A DNA stretch of 64,000 nucleotides from Paenalicyclobacillus cellulosilyticus (GTDB lineage: Bacteria; Bacillota; Bacilli; Alicyclobacillales; Alicyclobacillaceae), in the NCBI RefSeq assembly GCF_014647315.1, contig NZ_BMOY01000010.1, forward strand, positions 1-64,000, given 5' to 3'. Under the pieces are notes generated by a model. The model was not told the DNA's origin and did not search any database. It saw only the letters and a program-made list of their open reading frames with translations. Positions 1-7,869 of the stretch are shown here, in pieces. Both the position numbers and the translations under genes were made by a program. Position 1 is the stretch's first letter; every line of letters starts with the position of its first letter.

Positions 1-89
1 TCCGCGAATACTTCCAAACATCCATCGGCATCTTTGGAATCCATGACGTGGTAATACACCGCCGGCGCATCATCAAAGACGACGCGCAT
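1..89 (-). CDS. Unknown protein, N-terminal fragment cut by window edge
   Basis: Reads leftward from an ATG at 87-89 and runs off the left edge after 29 codons (starts MRVVFDDAP and contains YYHVMDSKD). The ATG lies directly after the stop codon of the 90-731 gene, so the two are almost certainly co-transcribed and translationally coupled. Too little is visible to name a family. Seen: an open frame and the coupling. Inferred: third member of a small operon of unknown genes. Confidence 0.5.
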   Translation of the reverse strand, partial: MRVVFDDAPAVYYHVMDSKDADGCLEVFA

Positions 90-731
90 TTAATCCACCC
101 CCAAGCCCTTGTCGAAGATTTCCTGTCGGAGTCCCTTCAACCAGTCCTTCTCCGCCCCGTCCGCCTCGAACAGCGCCTGCGCCGTGTACGGCGGGATGTA
201 CACCATGTCCGCGTCGATCCGCACGTACCGGTCCGCCGCGGGCTTCTCCCGCTTCGGCCGCGGATAGAAGTCCGTGCAGCACCGCCCAATCGGCGCGTCC
301 TCGCCGGTTCGCTGGTAGTACGCCGTACACAGGCCGCCCCGCTCGTCTTGTATGAAGTACCGGCAGCTCCCGCAGTGGCCCTGCTGCGCCTTGCGCAGCG
401 CCGCGTCGCCGCGCAACACGAACACGTCCGCGCGCTCCATCACGATCAGCGCTTCGTTCTGGATGAGCGACCGGATGAGCGTCCGGTCGTTGAACAGGTT
501 CCACTTTACCGGCTCCTCGTCGCCCCACTCCATGTCCTCGTACTCCGCGGCTTCCTCGGGATCGGCGTAAGGCGGCGGTTCGGTGTTGTCGAGCAGTTTC
601 ACCGGCCCGTACATGATCCACGACCGGACGCCCTGCATCGTGAGGTCATGGTGCAGGGGCTTCACAATCTCCAGCCGCATCAGCGCCTTCGTGATCTCGT
701 CGTCCGTGTCGAAGTGGGAGGAATCCATCAC
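90..731 (-). CDS. Hypothetical protein with central Cys cluster
   Basis: 213 residues from a GTG that is immediately followed by an in-frame ATG. The middle of the protein (about residues 115-160) carries a cysteine cluster: CGSC, then one Cys about 14 residues later, then CC about 16 residues further. This looks like a structural metal or Fe-S site of unknown type, with aromatic and Arg-rich flanks. The N-terminal third is acidic (several EE/DPEE runs). No signal peptide or membrane segment. It starts about 10 bases after the stop of the broken gene upstream and abuts the next start at 89, so it sits in a short leftward operon. I do not recognise the family; phage or plasmid origin is possible but not shown. 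Confidence 0.6.
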   Translation of the reverse strand: MMDSSHFDTDDEITKALMRLEIVKPLHHDLTMQGVRSWIMYGPVKLLDNTEPPPYADPEEAAEYEDMEWGDEEPVKWNLFNDRTLIRSLIQNEALIVMERADVFVLRGDAALRKAQQGHCGSCRYFIQDERGGLCTAYYQRTGEDAPIGRCCTDFYPRPKREKPAADRYVRIDADMVYIPPYTAQALFEADGAEKDWLKGLRQEIFDKGLGVD

Positions 732-741
732 GTGCGTCCGT

Positions 742-1108
742 TTACTCTGTCAGCGAAATGGCCTTATCGAACTTGTCGATGATCTCTTGCGGCGGCAACG
801 GCGTGCCGCACTTGGAGGGCGGAATGTTGATGGAGTCATTCGGAGGAATCATATTCGCGTTCGTCAGTTCCGCAAAAAAGCTGTGCCGTAGAAAGGTCTG
901 AGGGACGGATCAAGCAAGAGTGCTTCCGTGAGAAGGCCCAGGAGCCGCGGCGCAATCCCCAGCGTGCGCTCGAACGTGAAGAGCGGCGTATAGTACTTGC
1001 GCCACGTGTTGCCCGCTATCCACCACTTGCCGTTCGCCTCTTTCCATTGAAATGTTTACGAGTCGTTGTATGTTGTGATCGCAAGCCGTACGACAGCCCG
1101 ACACCGGC
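742..1108 (-). pseudogene. Broken unknown gene next to a MITE-like element
   Basis: On the minus strand the bases read as plausible protein in pieces. About 16 codons end in ITTYNDS, then comes an in-frame TAA at 1056-1058. A stretch containing WKEANGKWWIAGNTWRKYY then runs to about 893. A frame change near 891-897 leads into a tail containing MIPPNDSINIPPSKCGTPLP that stops at 742-744. The stop lies about 10 bases before the GTG of the next gene, as in an operon. A MITE-like insertion abuts the upstream side at 1109. Residue composition (many W, Y, P) argues for former coding. Family unknown. The frame change could also be a sequencing error. Confidence 0.45.
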
Positions 1109-1112
1109 CTAG

Positions 1113-1230
1113 GAGCGTGTCCAAGTATTCGATTTTCCTGTATAAAATGCTCATGGAACTGTATATCATCGCTGTTTTTACTCAGCATTTCGCATGTACA
1201 TGCAATAAATTTGATTACTCGGACACGCTC
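1113..1230. mobile_element. MITE-like element with terminal inverted repeats
   Basis: A 118-bp AT-rich segment bounded by GAGCGTGTCC at the left and its exact complement GGACACGCTC at the right. The inverted repeats extend imperfectly to about 24 bp (roughly 20 matches). Both ends are flanked by CTAG (1109-1112 and 1231-1234), a likely 4-bp target duplication. The inside holds no convincing open frame, so it would need a transposase in trans. A CTAG/YTAR target is typical of some IS5-type transposases, but the parent family is not established here. Confidence 0.65.
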
Positions 1231-1451
1231 CTAGTGGACACGGGCTATACAATGTGATACCACCTCAGGAACGATGCGGTCTCCTCCGCGTCCTTCTGCA
1301 GCGAACAACCGGCCAAATCGGTAGCCTGCTTCAAAAACCAAAAACCCAAAGACAACAGTTTCGATACCCGAAGGGTAGAAAAATGGTAGAAGCGATTAAA
1401 AAGAGCGGCCTCCCGGACACCCCGAAAGGCCGCGTCACACTTGCATTTTTC
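1231..1451. other. Non-coding stretch between MITE and tRNA-Cys
   Basis: Apart from the tRNA terminator at 1398-1433 nothing functional is recognised. A minus-strand open frame crosses it but runs through the terminator and into tRNA-Cys, so it is not credible. Confidence 0.5.
1398..1433 (-). terminator. Rho-independent terminator of tRNA operon
   Basis: On the minus strand GCGGCCT and AGGCCGC form a 7-bp stem, followed by TCTTTTTAAT. It lies just after tRNA-Cys, the last tRNA of the leftward unit. Confidence 0.8.
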
Positions 1452-1526
<75 letters not shown>

Positions 1527-1596
1527 AAAACAGCCCGGCAAGCGTCATCAGACCCCGGCAACCGCGCCTGTGATCCACCGGGCCTTCGTCAACATC

Positions 1597-1671
1597 TGGA
1601 GCGGAAGACGGGATTCGAACCCGCGACCCTCGCCTTGGCAAGGCGATGCTCTACCCCTGAGCCACTTCCGC
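1597..1671 (-). tRNA. tRNA-Gly (GCC)
   Basis: Minus-strand cloverleaf starting GCGGAAGTGGCTCAG, anticodon loop TTGCCAA with GCC, T-arm GGGTTCGAATCCC, acceptor closing CTTCCGC, encoded CCA. Third gene of the unit. Confidence 0.97.
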
Positions 1672-1731
1672 GCATTCCCAGTATTCTCAGCGTGATGACC
1701 GCTTCCATCACACGTTACAGCGGCGAACGCT

Positions 1732-1807
<76 letters not shown>

Positions 1808-1888
1808 ACGACTTCTCAGCCCGATGCGGGGATCAGCGCGAACAGCGAGACGGCGGCGCGGCGGCATGGTCGCCGCCATCCACTGTCA

Positions 1889-1963
1889 TGGTGGAACCGA
1901 TGGGACTCGAACCCACAACCCCTGCGCTGCCAGCACAGTGCTCTCCCTTTGAGCTACGGTCCC
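1889..1963 (-). tRNA. tRNA-Ala (GGC)
   Basis: Minus-strand cloverleaf starting GGGACCGTAGCTCAAAGG. Acceptor GGGACCG pairs with CGGTTCC through one G-T pair. The anticodon loop CTGGCAG carries GGC, the T-arm is GTGGGTTCGAGTCCCAT, and CCA is encoded. First gene after the promoter at 2044-2072. Confidence 0.96.
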
Positions 1964-2316
1964 GCAGAATCCATTTGCCTGCCTCCGCATGCGCTGGGCA
2001 ACCAATGAGGCACAGCGAAGATGAGGCGCAGCGAACGTGTTTGATTATACTCCATGTCTTTCGTTGGGTCAATACCTGTACTTTCCAATTCATCGCCACC
2101 ATCCATCACTTCGCCGCTTCAATGCAGTGTCAACGCCAAACATCACGTTCGCCACCATACATATTCGCGCCATACATAACTTCCTGTTCCGTCAGCCACA
2201 CTGGAAGTATGGTCACTCATGCCTGCGATGTGACACAGTCCCAAAGTGTGGCAACACAACTGGAGGAAACAGCCAGACACCACAGAGGACACAACCAAAG
2301 GAGGAACGCTCGTCCC
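1964..2316. other. Divergent intergenic region, tRNA operon / PepSY gene
   Basis: Holds the leftward tRNA promoter (2044-2072) and, at its right end, the AAAGGAGG ribosome site (2297-2304) of the forward gene starting at 2317. I see no clear forward promoter or other gene in it. Confidence 0.6.
2044..2072 (-). promoter_or_regulatory. Sigma-A promoter of tRNA operon
   Basis: On the minus strand TTGACC, a 17-base spacer and a perfect TATAAT. It drives the Ala-Phe-Gly-Cys tRNA unit, about 80 bases downstream. Confidence 0.85.
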
Positions 2317-2976
2317 ATGATCCTCGCAAAACCCTTTCCCGCTTGGATCACCGCGGCCGCATGCAGCCTGGTCATGCACCTTGCGGCAGGAGCCGTCTGT
2401 GCCTGCGCGGCCGTCCCGGCCGATCCCGCCTCACAGCCGCGGGTTTATGCCTCGGAAACGAACACCTTTGCCTCCGCCAATTACACTGGTCCTGCCGGTC
2501 TCGACGGTCCAGCTGATCCCGCCTTTTCAGCCGATCACGCTGGTCCATTCGAGCACGCCGGTGCCACGGGCGCACCGGTCTGGCGCCCGCGGTCAGCGCG
2601 GCCGCTGCCCGCTTCTGCAGCCCCTTATTTGACACCTGGAAGCGACCACCTGCACCATTTCGAGATCCGCTCCAGCGTCCAGGTCCCGCGCGAAGCGTTG
2701 CGCGAGGCCTATGAAGCCAGCCGGGCGGCGTACACGCAGAAACTGGCGCGCTTCGCCAAGTGTACCCCGTCGGATGCCGCCAAAGCCGTTGCGGCTGCGC
2801 ACCCGGGGATGAAGGTGGAGACAGTCCAACTGCGCAACATCCGCACCAACCTGGTCTACGTCGCGATTGCGGAAGACGATGAGGACAGGTACCTCGTGAT
2901 CGTGGACGCAGGCAACGGCAAAATCCTGCTCGACCGCCCCATTCCGACGCATCACGAACGCGTCTTCGCCGATTAA
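2317..2976 (+). CDS. Secreted PepSY-domain-like protein
   Basis: 219 residues from an ATG preceded by AAAGGAGG. An in-frame longer reading runs back through tRNA-Ala and is rejected. Residues 1-30 form a signal peptide (KPFP, hydrophobic core ITAAACSLVMHLAAG, then an Ala/Cys-rich cleavage region). A Pro/Ala/Ser-rich linker of low complexity follows to about residue 110. The last 90 residues (from about IRSSVQVP) resemble one PepSY unit: a helix with DAAKAVAAAHPG, then strands VYVAIAEDD and YLVIVDAGNGKIL. PepSY units are usually extracytoplasmic inhibitory or binding modules; a specific partner cannot be inferred. Stands alone, divergent from the tRNA unit. Confidence 0.75.
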   Translation: MILAKPFPAWITAAACSLVMHLAAGAVCACAAVPADPASQPRVYASETNTFASANYTGPAGLDGPADPAFSADHAGPFEHAGATGAPVWRPRSARPLPASAAPYLTPGSDHLHHFEIRSSVQVPREALREAYEASRAAYTQKLARFAKCTPSDAAKAVAAAHPGMKVETVQLRNIRTNLVYVAIAEDDEDRYLVIVDAGNGKILLDRPIPTHHERVFAD

Positions 2977-3425
2977 ATATCCGGCCCGTCCACATGAAAC
3001 ATCCGGCCCGTCCATATGAAACGTCCGGCCCCACCCGCATGGTCTGTCACCCATGCGAATGGGGCCAAGCCAAGCATTCCATCCTGGTGATTCGCCGGCG
3101 CCAAACCGGCCGGCGCATGCCGCGTCAGACGCGGTTTTGCCAAGACACGAAGTGACGCCATGCTGGGTCGATGGATGGGGCTGCTCTCACTGGCACGGAA
3201 TCTCGGCTGCGATCGCTCGCACGGCCGTCTGGCGAGCACTTCATTTCATTCCAGGCGCGAATGTCAACGACGGGCGCTCCGCAAGGCGTCTCCTGACACC
3301 CCGGTGCCGATGGCGCGGCCTGCGCACCCTGTGGTAAGATCTTCACAAAACCCCGCGATCCGCTGCTCTCATGTGCCGGTGCAGCATGGTACTTGGTTCA
3401 AATGTACCGGTGCAGACGCGCCGGC
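2977..3425. other. Non-coding gap with short repeats
   Basis: Contains the 22-bp tandem repeat at 2979-3030 and, near 3370 and 3401, two copies of a 12-base word (ATGTgCCGGTGCAG / ATGTaCCGGTGCAG). Short open frames here have no ribosome site or recognisable sequence. No gene assigned. Confidence 0.5.
2979..3030. repeat. 22-bp tandem repeat, about 2.5 copies
   Basis: ATCCGGCCCGTCCACATGAAAC is followed by ATCCGGCCCGTCCATATGAAAC (one mismatch) and a partial third unit GTCCGGCCCC. It starts right after the stop of the PepSY-like gene. Confidence 0.8.
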
Positions 3426-3821
3426 TCAGACCTGGGCGGAGAGGGCGCGGATCTTCACATCCTTCAGCTGGATGGGACCTACGCCGCGCGGAACCTCAAT
3501 CGCATCGAGCTTCGTGGCTCCCAACGCCTTGGTGATGTATTCACACGCCACGTTCGGATCGATCCGGTCCCCGCAGGTGTACACGTCGATGCTGGCGTAG
3601 CCGTGTTCCGGAAAGCTGTGAATCGTCAGGTGCGACTCCGAAATGATGACCACACCGCTGACACCTTGGGGCGCAAACTTGTGGAACGCCACCTCGCGCA
3701 CTTCCGCGCCGGCTTCCAACGCGGCATTGACCATGATGCGCTCGATTCCGTGCAGATCGTTGAGCTTTTCCGCCGGGCAGCCCCACAGTTCGGCGATGAC
3801 GTGACGACCCATTGTGTCCAT
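3426..3821 (-). CDS. speD: S-adenosylmethionine decarboxylase proenzyme
   Basis: 131 residues, the usual length of the short Bacillus-type enzyme. The start is the ATG at 3819-3821, seven bases after GGAGG; the longer reading has no ribosome site. SpeD decarboxylates S-adenosylmethionine to supply aminopropyl groups for spermidine. The proenzyme cuts itself before a serine to make the pyruvoyl cofactor; that serine is Ser63 in [16 protein letters not shown]. The conserved Cys of DVYTCG (about residue 83) is present. Single gene, cytoplasmic; no spermidine synthase is beside it. Confidence 0.95.
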   Translation of the reverse strand: MDTMGRHVIAELWGCPAEKLNDLHGIERIMVNAALEAGAEVREVAFHKFAPQGVSGVVIISESHLTIHSFPEHGYASIDVYTCGDRIDPNVACEYITKALGATKLDAIEVPRGVGPIQLKDVKIRALSAQV

Positions 3822-4060
3822 GACAAAACCTCCCCCTTTGAAAACAATGAAATACCGTGCCCACATCGGACACGCGGTACCTCACATTTCACCACGGGGG
3901 AAAGTTAGTCCTTAGAGGTCCTAACCCTTTAAGTGAAGGTTTGGTACCGTTTCTTGACATGCAGGCAAAGATTACGACGACTAGTATAAGACCTGCCCCG
4001 ACAATTTGCAACAGGAAAATCGCCCAGGATGCAAGGAGCAACGAGAAAACCGGATCTCGT

Positions 4061-4726
4061 TCACGCTAGCACGGCGCCAAGCGCCACGGCGGTGAATCCA
4101 GCGCACAAAACGGCCATCGCGCGCACCCCTGTCCGCGGGAACCACCCGGCGTAGAGCGGCCAGGCCAGTCCCGCGCCGGCGACAAGGCCGCCGAGGTGAG
4201 CCGCCACGGCGACGTTGGGCGCCGCCCACCCATACACGAGGTTGACGATCAAAAGGGCAAGCAACTGGTTGCGCGCCGCCCGCGACAGGACACCGCGCAG
4301 CGCCAACATGAGCGCCGCCCCGAACACACCAAAGATGGCGGCCGAGGCTCCGCCGACCACCCCGTCCGGCAGGAACACCAGGCTGACGAGGCTGCCGGCG
4401 ACGCCGGCCAGCCAATAGAGCGCGAAAAACGCCGCGCTCCCGAGCAGCACCTCCATGACAGCCAACGACGCCAACGATATCATATTCATCATGAGGTGGA
4501 GCAGGCTCATGTGGACGAACATGTCCGAGACCAGGCGGTACCACTCGCCTGCGGCGACCGCCGGCGCATAGAGTGCACCCGCGCGCAGCGTACCCTCCGG
4601 ACTGAGCCCTGTCCAAGCCTCGACCGTGAAAAACCACACCACATTGATGAAGATGAGCGTCCAGGCCACCGGCGCTTGGCTTGCCCGGCGTACCATGGGG
4701 CGATCACGCAGCCTCCGCCATCTCAT
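4061..4726 (-). CDS. Rhomboid-family intramembrane serine protease
   Basis: 221 residues, chosen start ATG at 4724-4726 with GGAGG eight bases upstream. Six to seven hydrophobic segments. The catalytic pair of rhomboids is visible: Ser128 in GGASAAIFG and His177 in VAAHLGGL. HLMMN at 77-81 matches the conserved HxxxN of the second membrane helix. It would cleave transmembrane substrates within the membrane; substrate unknown. Divergent from the forward gene at 4870, so they may share a promoter region of about 140 bases. Family assignment is firm. Confidence 0.9.
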   Translation of the reverse strand: MRWRRLRDRPMVRRASQAPVAWTLIFINVVWFFTVEAWTGLSPEGTLRAGALYAPAVAAGEWYRLVSDMFVHMSLLHLMMNMISLASLAVMEVLLGSAAFFALYWLAGVAGSLVSLVFLPDGVVGGASAAIFGVFGAALMLALRGVLSRAARNQLLALLIVNLVYGWAAPNVAVAAHLGGLVAGAGLAWPLYAGWFPRTGVRAMAVLCAGFTAVALGAVLA

Positions 4727-4869
4727 GCCATCCGCCTCCGCCTGCCATCCGCCTCTGCCGAGTCTGTCGGCATGGCCTGCCGCGAACCTGCCGCAAGCCT
4801 GCCGGAACAGCCGCGCCTCGCCCGGCACAGCGGCTGGCGCGCACATTCCGGGAAATGAGGGATCGCCAC

Positions 4870-5502
4870 GTGCCCAAGTTGGCCATCGTCCGGCATCTGT
4901 TGGCCTTTTTGGCAGCCGTCCTCATCGTCAGCACCGCCATCTATATGTACGTTCTGTGGCGAAACCACGCGCCGCAACAGGTGATGGATGCTGCGGCCGG
5001 CCACATCGTGTACCAAGCGGCGGGGATGGCCATCGGCATCAGCCGGGCACCGGCAGCCGCCGCAGGGCGAATCCATGCGGAACCTGGGCAAGTCCCTGCA
5101 GCCGCAGGGCAAGCCGAAGCCATGACGGGCGCAACACGTGTCATGCTCTTGCGCTACACCGCCGACGGCGGTTGGGTCGTCGCCGGACAAGGGCGCGCAG
5201 TCTCCGTCCGCGCCAACCCCGGCTCCGGGGCGAAGGTCCAATTGGCCCTCATCCCGAACACCGCCGTCGGGCTTGCCGGCGCCTACTGGCTCTGCGCCTG
5301 GGCGCCGCGCGGGATCGACGCGATGGCGGTCGTCAATCCCGCCCACCCGCGCGCGACCGACATGTTCCGGTTTCACGCGGGCGGTATCATCGAGCCCGTC
5401 TCCCTGTTCCCCGACACCCTGTTGGAAGGCCGGCAAGGCAGCCGCACCGTGTTCCGGCTGCCCGCGGCGCGTGTCCTCACCGCCGGCACCCCGCGCGAAT
5501 GA
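4870..5502 (+). CDS. Membrane-anchored hypothetical protein
   Basis: 210 residues from a GTG preceded by GAGGG; an ATG at 4855 lies in frame but without a ribosome site. One N-terminal membrane segment (LLAFLAAVLIVSTAIYMYVL) suggests an anchored or secreted protein. The rest is an Ala-rich spacer followed by a beta-rich region with GGWVVAGQGRAVSV and FRFHAGGIIEPVSLFPDTLL. No family recognised. Its last 26 bases overlap the end of the convergent glycosyltransferase gene, which suggests a compact, possibly antagonistic pair of transcripts. Confidence 0.65.
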   Translation: MPKLAIVRHLLAFLAAVLIVSTAIYMYVLWRNHAPQQVMDAAAGHIVYQAAGMAIGISRAPAAAAGRIHAEPGQVPAAAGQAEAMTGATRVMLLRYTADGGWVVAGQGRAVSVRANPGSGAKVQLALIPNTAVGLAGAYWLCAWAPRGIDAMAVVNPAHPRATDMFRFHAGGIIEPVSLFPDTLLEGRQGSRTVFRLPAARVLTAGTPRE

Positions 5503-6607
5503 CGTCCCGCCACAGCCGCTCGTACCCGTCCAGATATGCTCTGAGCATCGAATCCGGCGTGAAGCGCGGCAACACTTCCGCCCGGAATCGCTCCGCCAAG
5601 CGCCTGGCTTCCTCCGGGTGGCGGACCAATTCATCGATCACGCTGGCCAACGCCAGATCGTCCCCTACAGGGAAACAGCGTCCGGTCACCCCATCCTCCA
5701 CCAGATACCGGACCCCCGGGATGTCCGAGCCGATGTTCGGGACCCCGAACCATCCCGCCTCGAGTAGGGCGGAGGGCACCCCTTCGCTGCGTGACGGCAG
5801 CACATGCAGGTCAATCCCGGCGTAAAACGGCCGCACATCATCCAGAAAACCGAGCAGGTGAACCCGGTCCGTCACGCCGCACGCCGCCGCCGTGTGCAGG
5901 ATGGCTTCCCGCTCCGGTCCGTCACCTGCCAAGGCGAGATGGACAGCGGGACTCAGATGGCGCAAAGCCCGCACCGCGGTGACGATGTCTTTCACCGGAT
6001 CGAACCGGGCGGCGATGCCGATGACCACCGCGTCCTCGCCGACCCCCAGCCGCGCGCGCAGGCGCTGGCGATGGAACTGGCGCGGCTCCGGCAACGGAGC
6101 GACCTCCAGCGCATGGGGGACCGGACACGTCCATTTCCCGGGGAAGAAGGAAGCAAACCGGGGGTGCACCACGAACACCCCGGATGCGGAGCGCAGCGCC
6201 GCCAGCACCAGCCGTGGATACACCGCCGACTTCCATCGCTTGCGGAGAAAGTCCTGGTACACGTCGCTGTGAATGGTCGAAGTCCACGGCACCCCTGTCC
6301 CGCGCGCCGCCAGGGCGGCGAGGACGTTCATCCGCGGTCCGTGCGCGTGCAGGAGCACAGGATGGGCCGCGCGGCGCAACGTGGCGCGTATTTGCCGCAG
6401 GACGAACATGAACCCGCCGGTCATGCGTACGGCCGGGATGGGCACCGCCTGCAGCCGGTCCGCCAACGGCCCCTCTCCTGCCATCAGGTACACAAACCGG
6501 TCCGCGGCGCCCGCCGCGACCGCCGCGCGCGCCAAGGTGACGAGGTGGGTGGCCGCACCGCCCCGCTCGTTGCCTGCCGCCAGGATGAAGATGCGCTGTG
6601 GACCCAC
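5477..6607 (-). CDS. Glycosyltransferase family 4 protein
   Basis: 376 residues from GTG at 6605-6607, which has GGAGG eight bases upstream. An ATG at 6656-6658 in the same frame is possible, but it lies only a few bases from the predicted transcription start. Two Rossmann-like halves. The N-terminal half has the Gly-rich loop GNERGGAATHLV and HAHGPRMN. The C-terminal half has LALAGDGPEREAI and the GT4 signature SEGVPSALLEAGWFGVPNI, with the paired Glu residues that bind the nucleotide-sugar. Likely a retaining transferase acting on a lipid-linked or cell-surface acceptor; donor and acceptor unknown. Confidence 0.88.
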   Translation of the reverse strand: MGPQRIFILAAGNERGGAATHLVTLARAAVAAGAADRFVYLMAGEGPLADRLQAVPIPAVRMTGGFMFVLRQIRATLRRAAHPVLLHAHGPRMNVLAALAARGTGVPWTSTIHSDVYQDFLRKRWKSAVYPRLVLAALRSASGVFVVHPRFASFFPGKWTCPVPHALEVAPLPEPRQFHRQRLRARLGVGEDAVVIGIAARFDPVKDIVTAVRALRHLSPAVHLALAGDGPEREAILHTAAACGVTDRVHLLGFLDDVRPFYAGIDLHVLPSRSEGVPSALLEAGWFGVPNIGSDIPGVRYLVEDGVTGRCFPVGDDLALASVIDELVRHPEEARRLAERFRAEVLPRFTPDSMLRAYLDGYERLWRDVIRAGCRR

Positions 6608-6955
6608 GCCGCAGTCCTCCGCCGCGGACGCCCGGGAGGAAACCCGCCAAGCGCCCATGATAGTCGTCCCAAGTATATCGAAAGCCCCGGGCTCGTACAA
6701 TGAAGCCAGGAGGCATCGCGTGGCCGCGCCGGCCGGCAGAGCAGAAAATTGCCGTAAAATCGCCACATCCCGCCGCAGCACGCCTTCCCCACCGGACGGG
6801 CGTGCCTGTAGAATAAGGATGAAGGCTCCGCAACCTGTTGCGCAAGCTGTCCTGGATACGGTTCGACGACGCGGCTCGACGCTGCGCAAATGACGCCGCG
6901 CAAAATGCGGCGTTGCGCGACAGGATGAGATGGAACCGGAGGTTGATGACGACCG
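6608..6955. other. Divergent intergenic region, GT4 / htpX
   Basis: Contains the leftward promoter at 6672-6700. Near 6890-6915 a hairpin (ACGCCGC, loop, GCGGCGT) lies in the probable htpX leader. A forward TAGAAT at about 6808 lacks a good -35. No gene seen. Confidence 0.5.
6672..6700 (-). promoter_or_regulatory. Promoter of glycosyltransferase gene
   Basis: Minus strand TTGTAC, 17-base spacer, TATACT. The predicted transcript start near 6665 leaves a leader of about 57 bases before the GTG at 6607, which supports that start. Confidence 0.5.
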
Positions 6956-7795
6956 ATGAATTCCCTGAAAACATGGATTTTGATGGCTCTCTTGACCGTC
7001 ATCCTGGTGCTCATCGGCCACTTCGTCGGCGGACCGCGCGGGATGCTGGTGTTCCTGCTCATCTCCGTCGCCATGAACTTCATCGGCTACTGGGCGAGCG
7101 GCAGCATCGCGATCGCGATGACCGGGTCGTACCCGGTGGCGGAGCACGAATTGCCCGAGGTGTACGCCATCGTCCGGCGGCTGGTCCATCGAGCCGGCCT
7201 GCCGATGCCGGAGATATATGTCACGCCTTCACCGCAGCCGAACGCCTTTGCGACCGGGCGCAATCCACGGCACGCCAAGGTGGCGGTGACGGAAGGCATC
7301 CTGCGGGCATTGACGCCGCGCGAACTGGAGGGTGTGCTGGCGCACGAGATTGCGCATATCCGCAACCGGGACATCCTCATCAGTTCGATGGCGGCCGTCT
7401 TGGCGGGCGTCATCACGTACATCGCCAACGTGCTCCAGTGGAGCATGTGGTTCGGCGGCAACCGGGATGAGGACCGCAGCAGCTGGCTCGGCGAAATCGC
7501 CACCATCATCCTCGCACCCATCGCGGCGACCATCATCCAGCTCGCCATTTCGCGCGCGCGGGAGTACAAGGCGGATGAGATTGGGGCGCGCCTCGTCGGA
7601 GACCCCAATCCGCTGGCGGACGCCCTCGAACGGTTGGAGTACTACGCCCATCAGATCCCGGCCGGATTCAATCCGGCGACCGCCCATATGTTCATCGTCA
7701 ATCCGCTGCGCGGCGAGAGCATCCTGCAGCTGTTCAGCACCCACCCGCCGACGGCGGAACGTATCCGTCGCCTGCGCGCCATGCGCATCCTGTAA
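6956..7795 (+). CDS. htpX: Zinc metalloprotease HtpX
   Basis: 279 residues, normal length for the M48B family. Two N-terminal membrane segments (residues 5-45), then the zinc site HEIAH at 130-134, two further hydrophobic segments (about 143-160 and 183-198), and AREYKADEIG with the third ligand Glu203. HtpX is a membrane protease that degrades misfolded membrane proteins with its active site facing the cytoplasm. A GGAGG lies 13 bases before the ATG, rather far. Convergent with the efflux operon; the hairpin at 7841-7869 separates them. Confidence 0.95.
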   Translation: MNSLKTWILMALLTVILVLIGHFVGGPRGMLVFLLISVAMNFIGYWASGSIAIAMTGSYPVAEHELPEVYAIVRRLVHRAGLPMPEIYVTPSPQPNAFATGRNPRHAKVAVTEGILRALTPRELEGVLAHEIAHIRNRDILISSMAAVLAGVITYIANVLQWSMWFGGNRDEDRSSWLGEIATIILAPIAATIIQLAISRAREYKADEIGARLVGDPNPLADALERLEYYAHQIPAGFNPATAHMFIVNPLRGESILQLFSTHPPTAERIRRLRAMRIL

Positions 7796-7840
7796 ACAGA
7801 GGATGGCCCAAGCCGCACGATGGCAAGGTGATGACAAGGT

Positions 7841-7869
7841 GCCCGCTTCCGGCGCTGCCCGGAGCGGGC
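7841..7869. terminator. Hairpin between convergent htpX and ABC permease
   Basis: GCCCGCTTCCGG and CCGGAGCGGGC pair with a one-base bulge around a 6-base loop. No T tract follows on either strand, so termination activity is an inference from position. Confidence 0.4.

Noticed and set aside
1888-2316. N-terminal extension of the PepSY-like gene back through tRNA-Ala
   Set aside because: It would translate a tRNA gene. The ATG at 2317 has its own strong ribosome site and begins a signal peptide.
3857-4069. Short plus-strand open frame upstream of speD, and a TTGACA at 3954 with TATAAG at 3985
   Set aside because: The frame has no ribosome site or recognisable sequence. The boxes are 25 bases apart, too far for a promoter.
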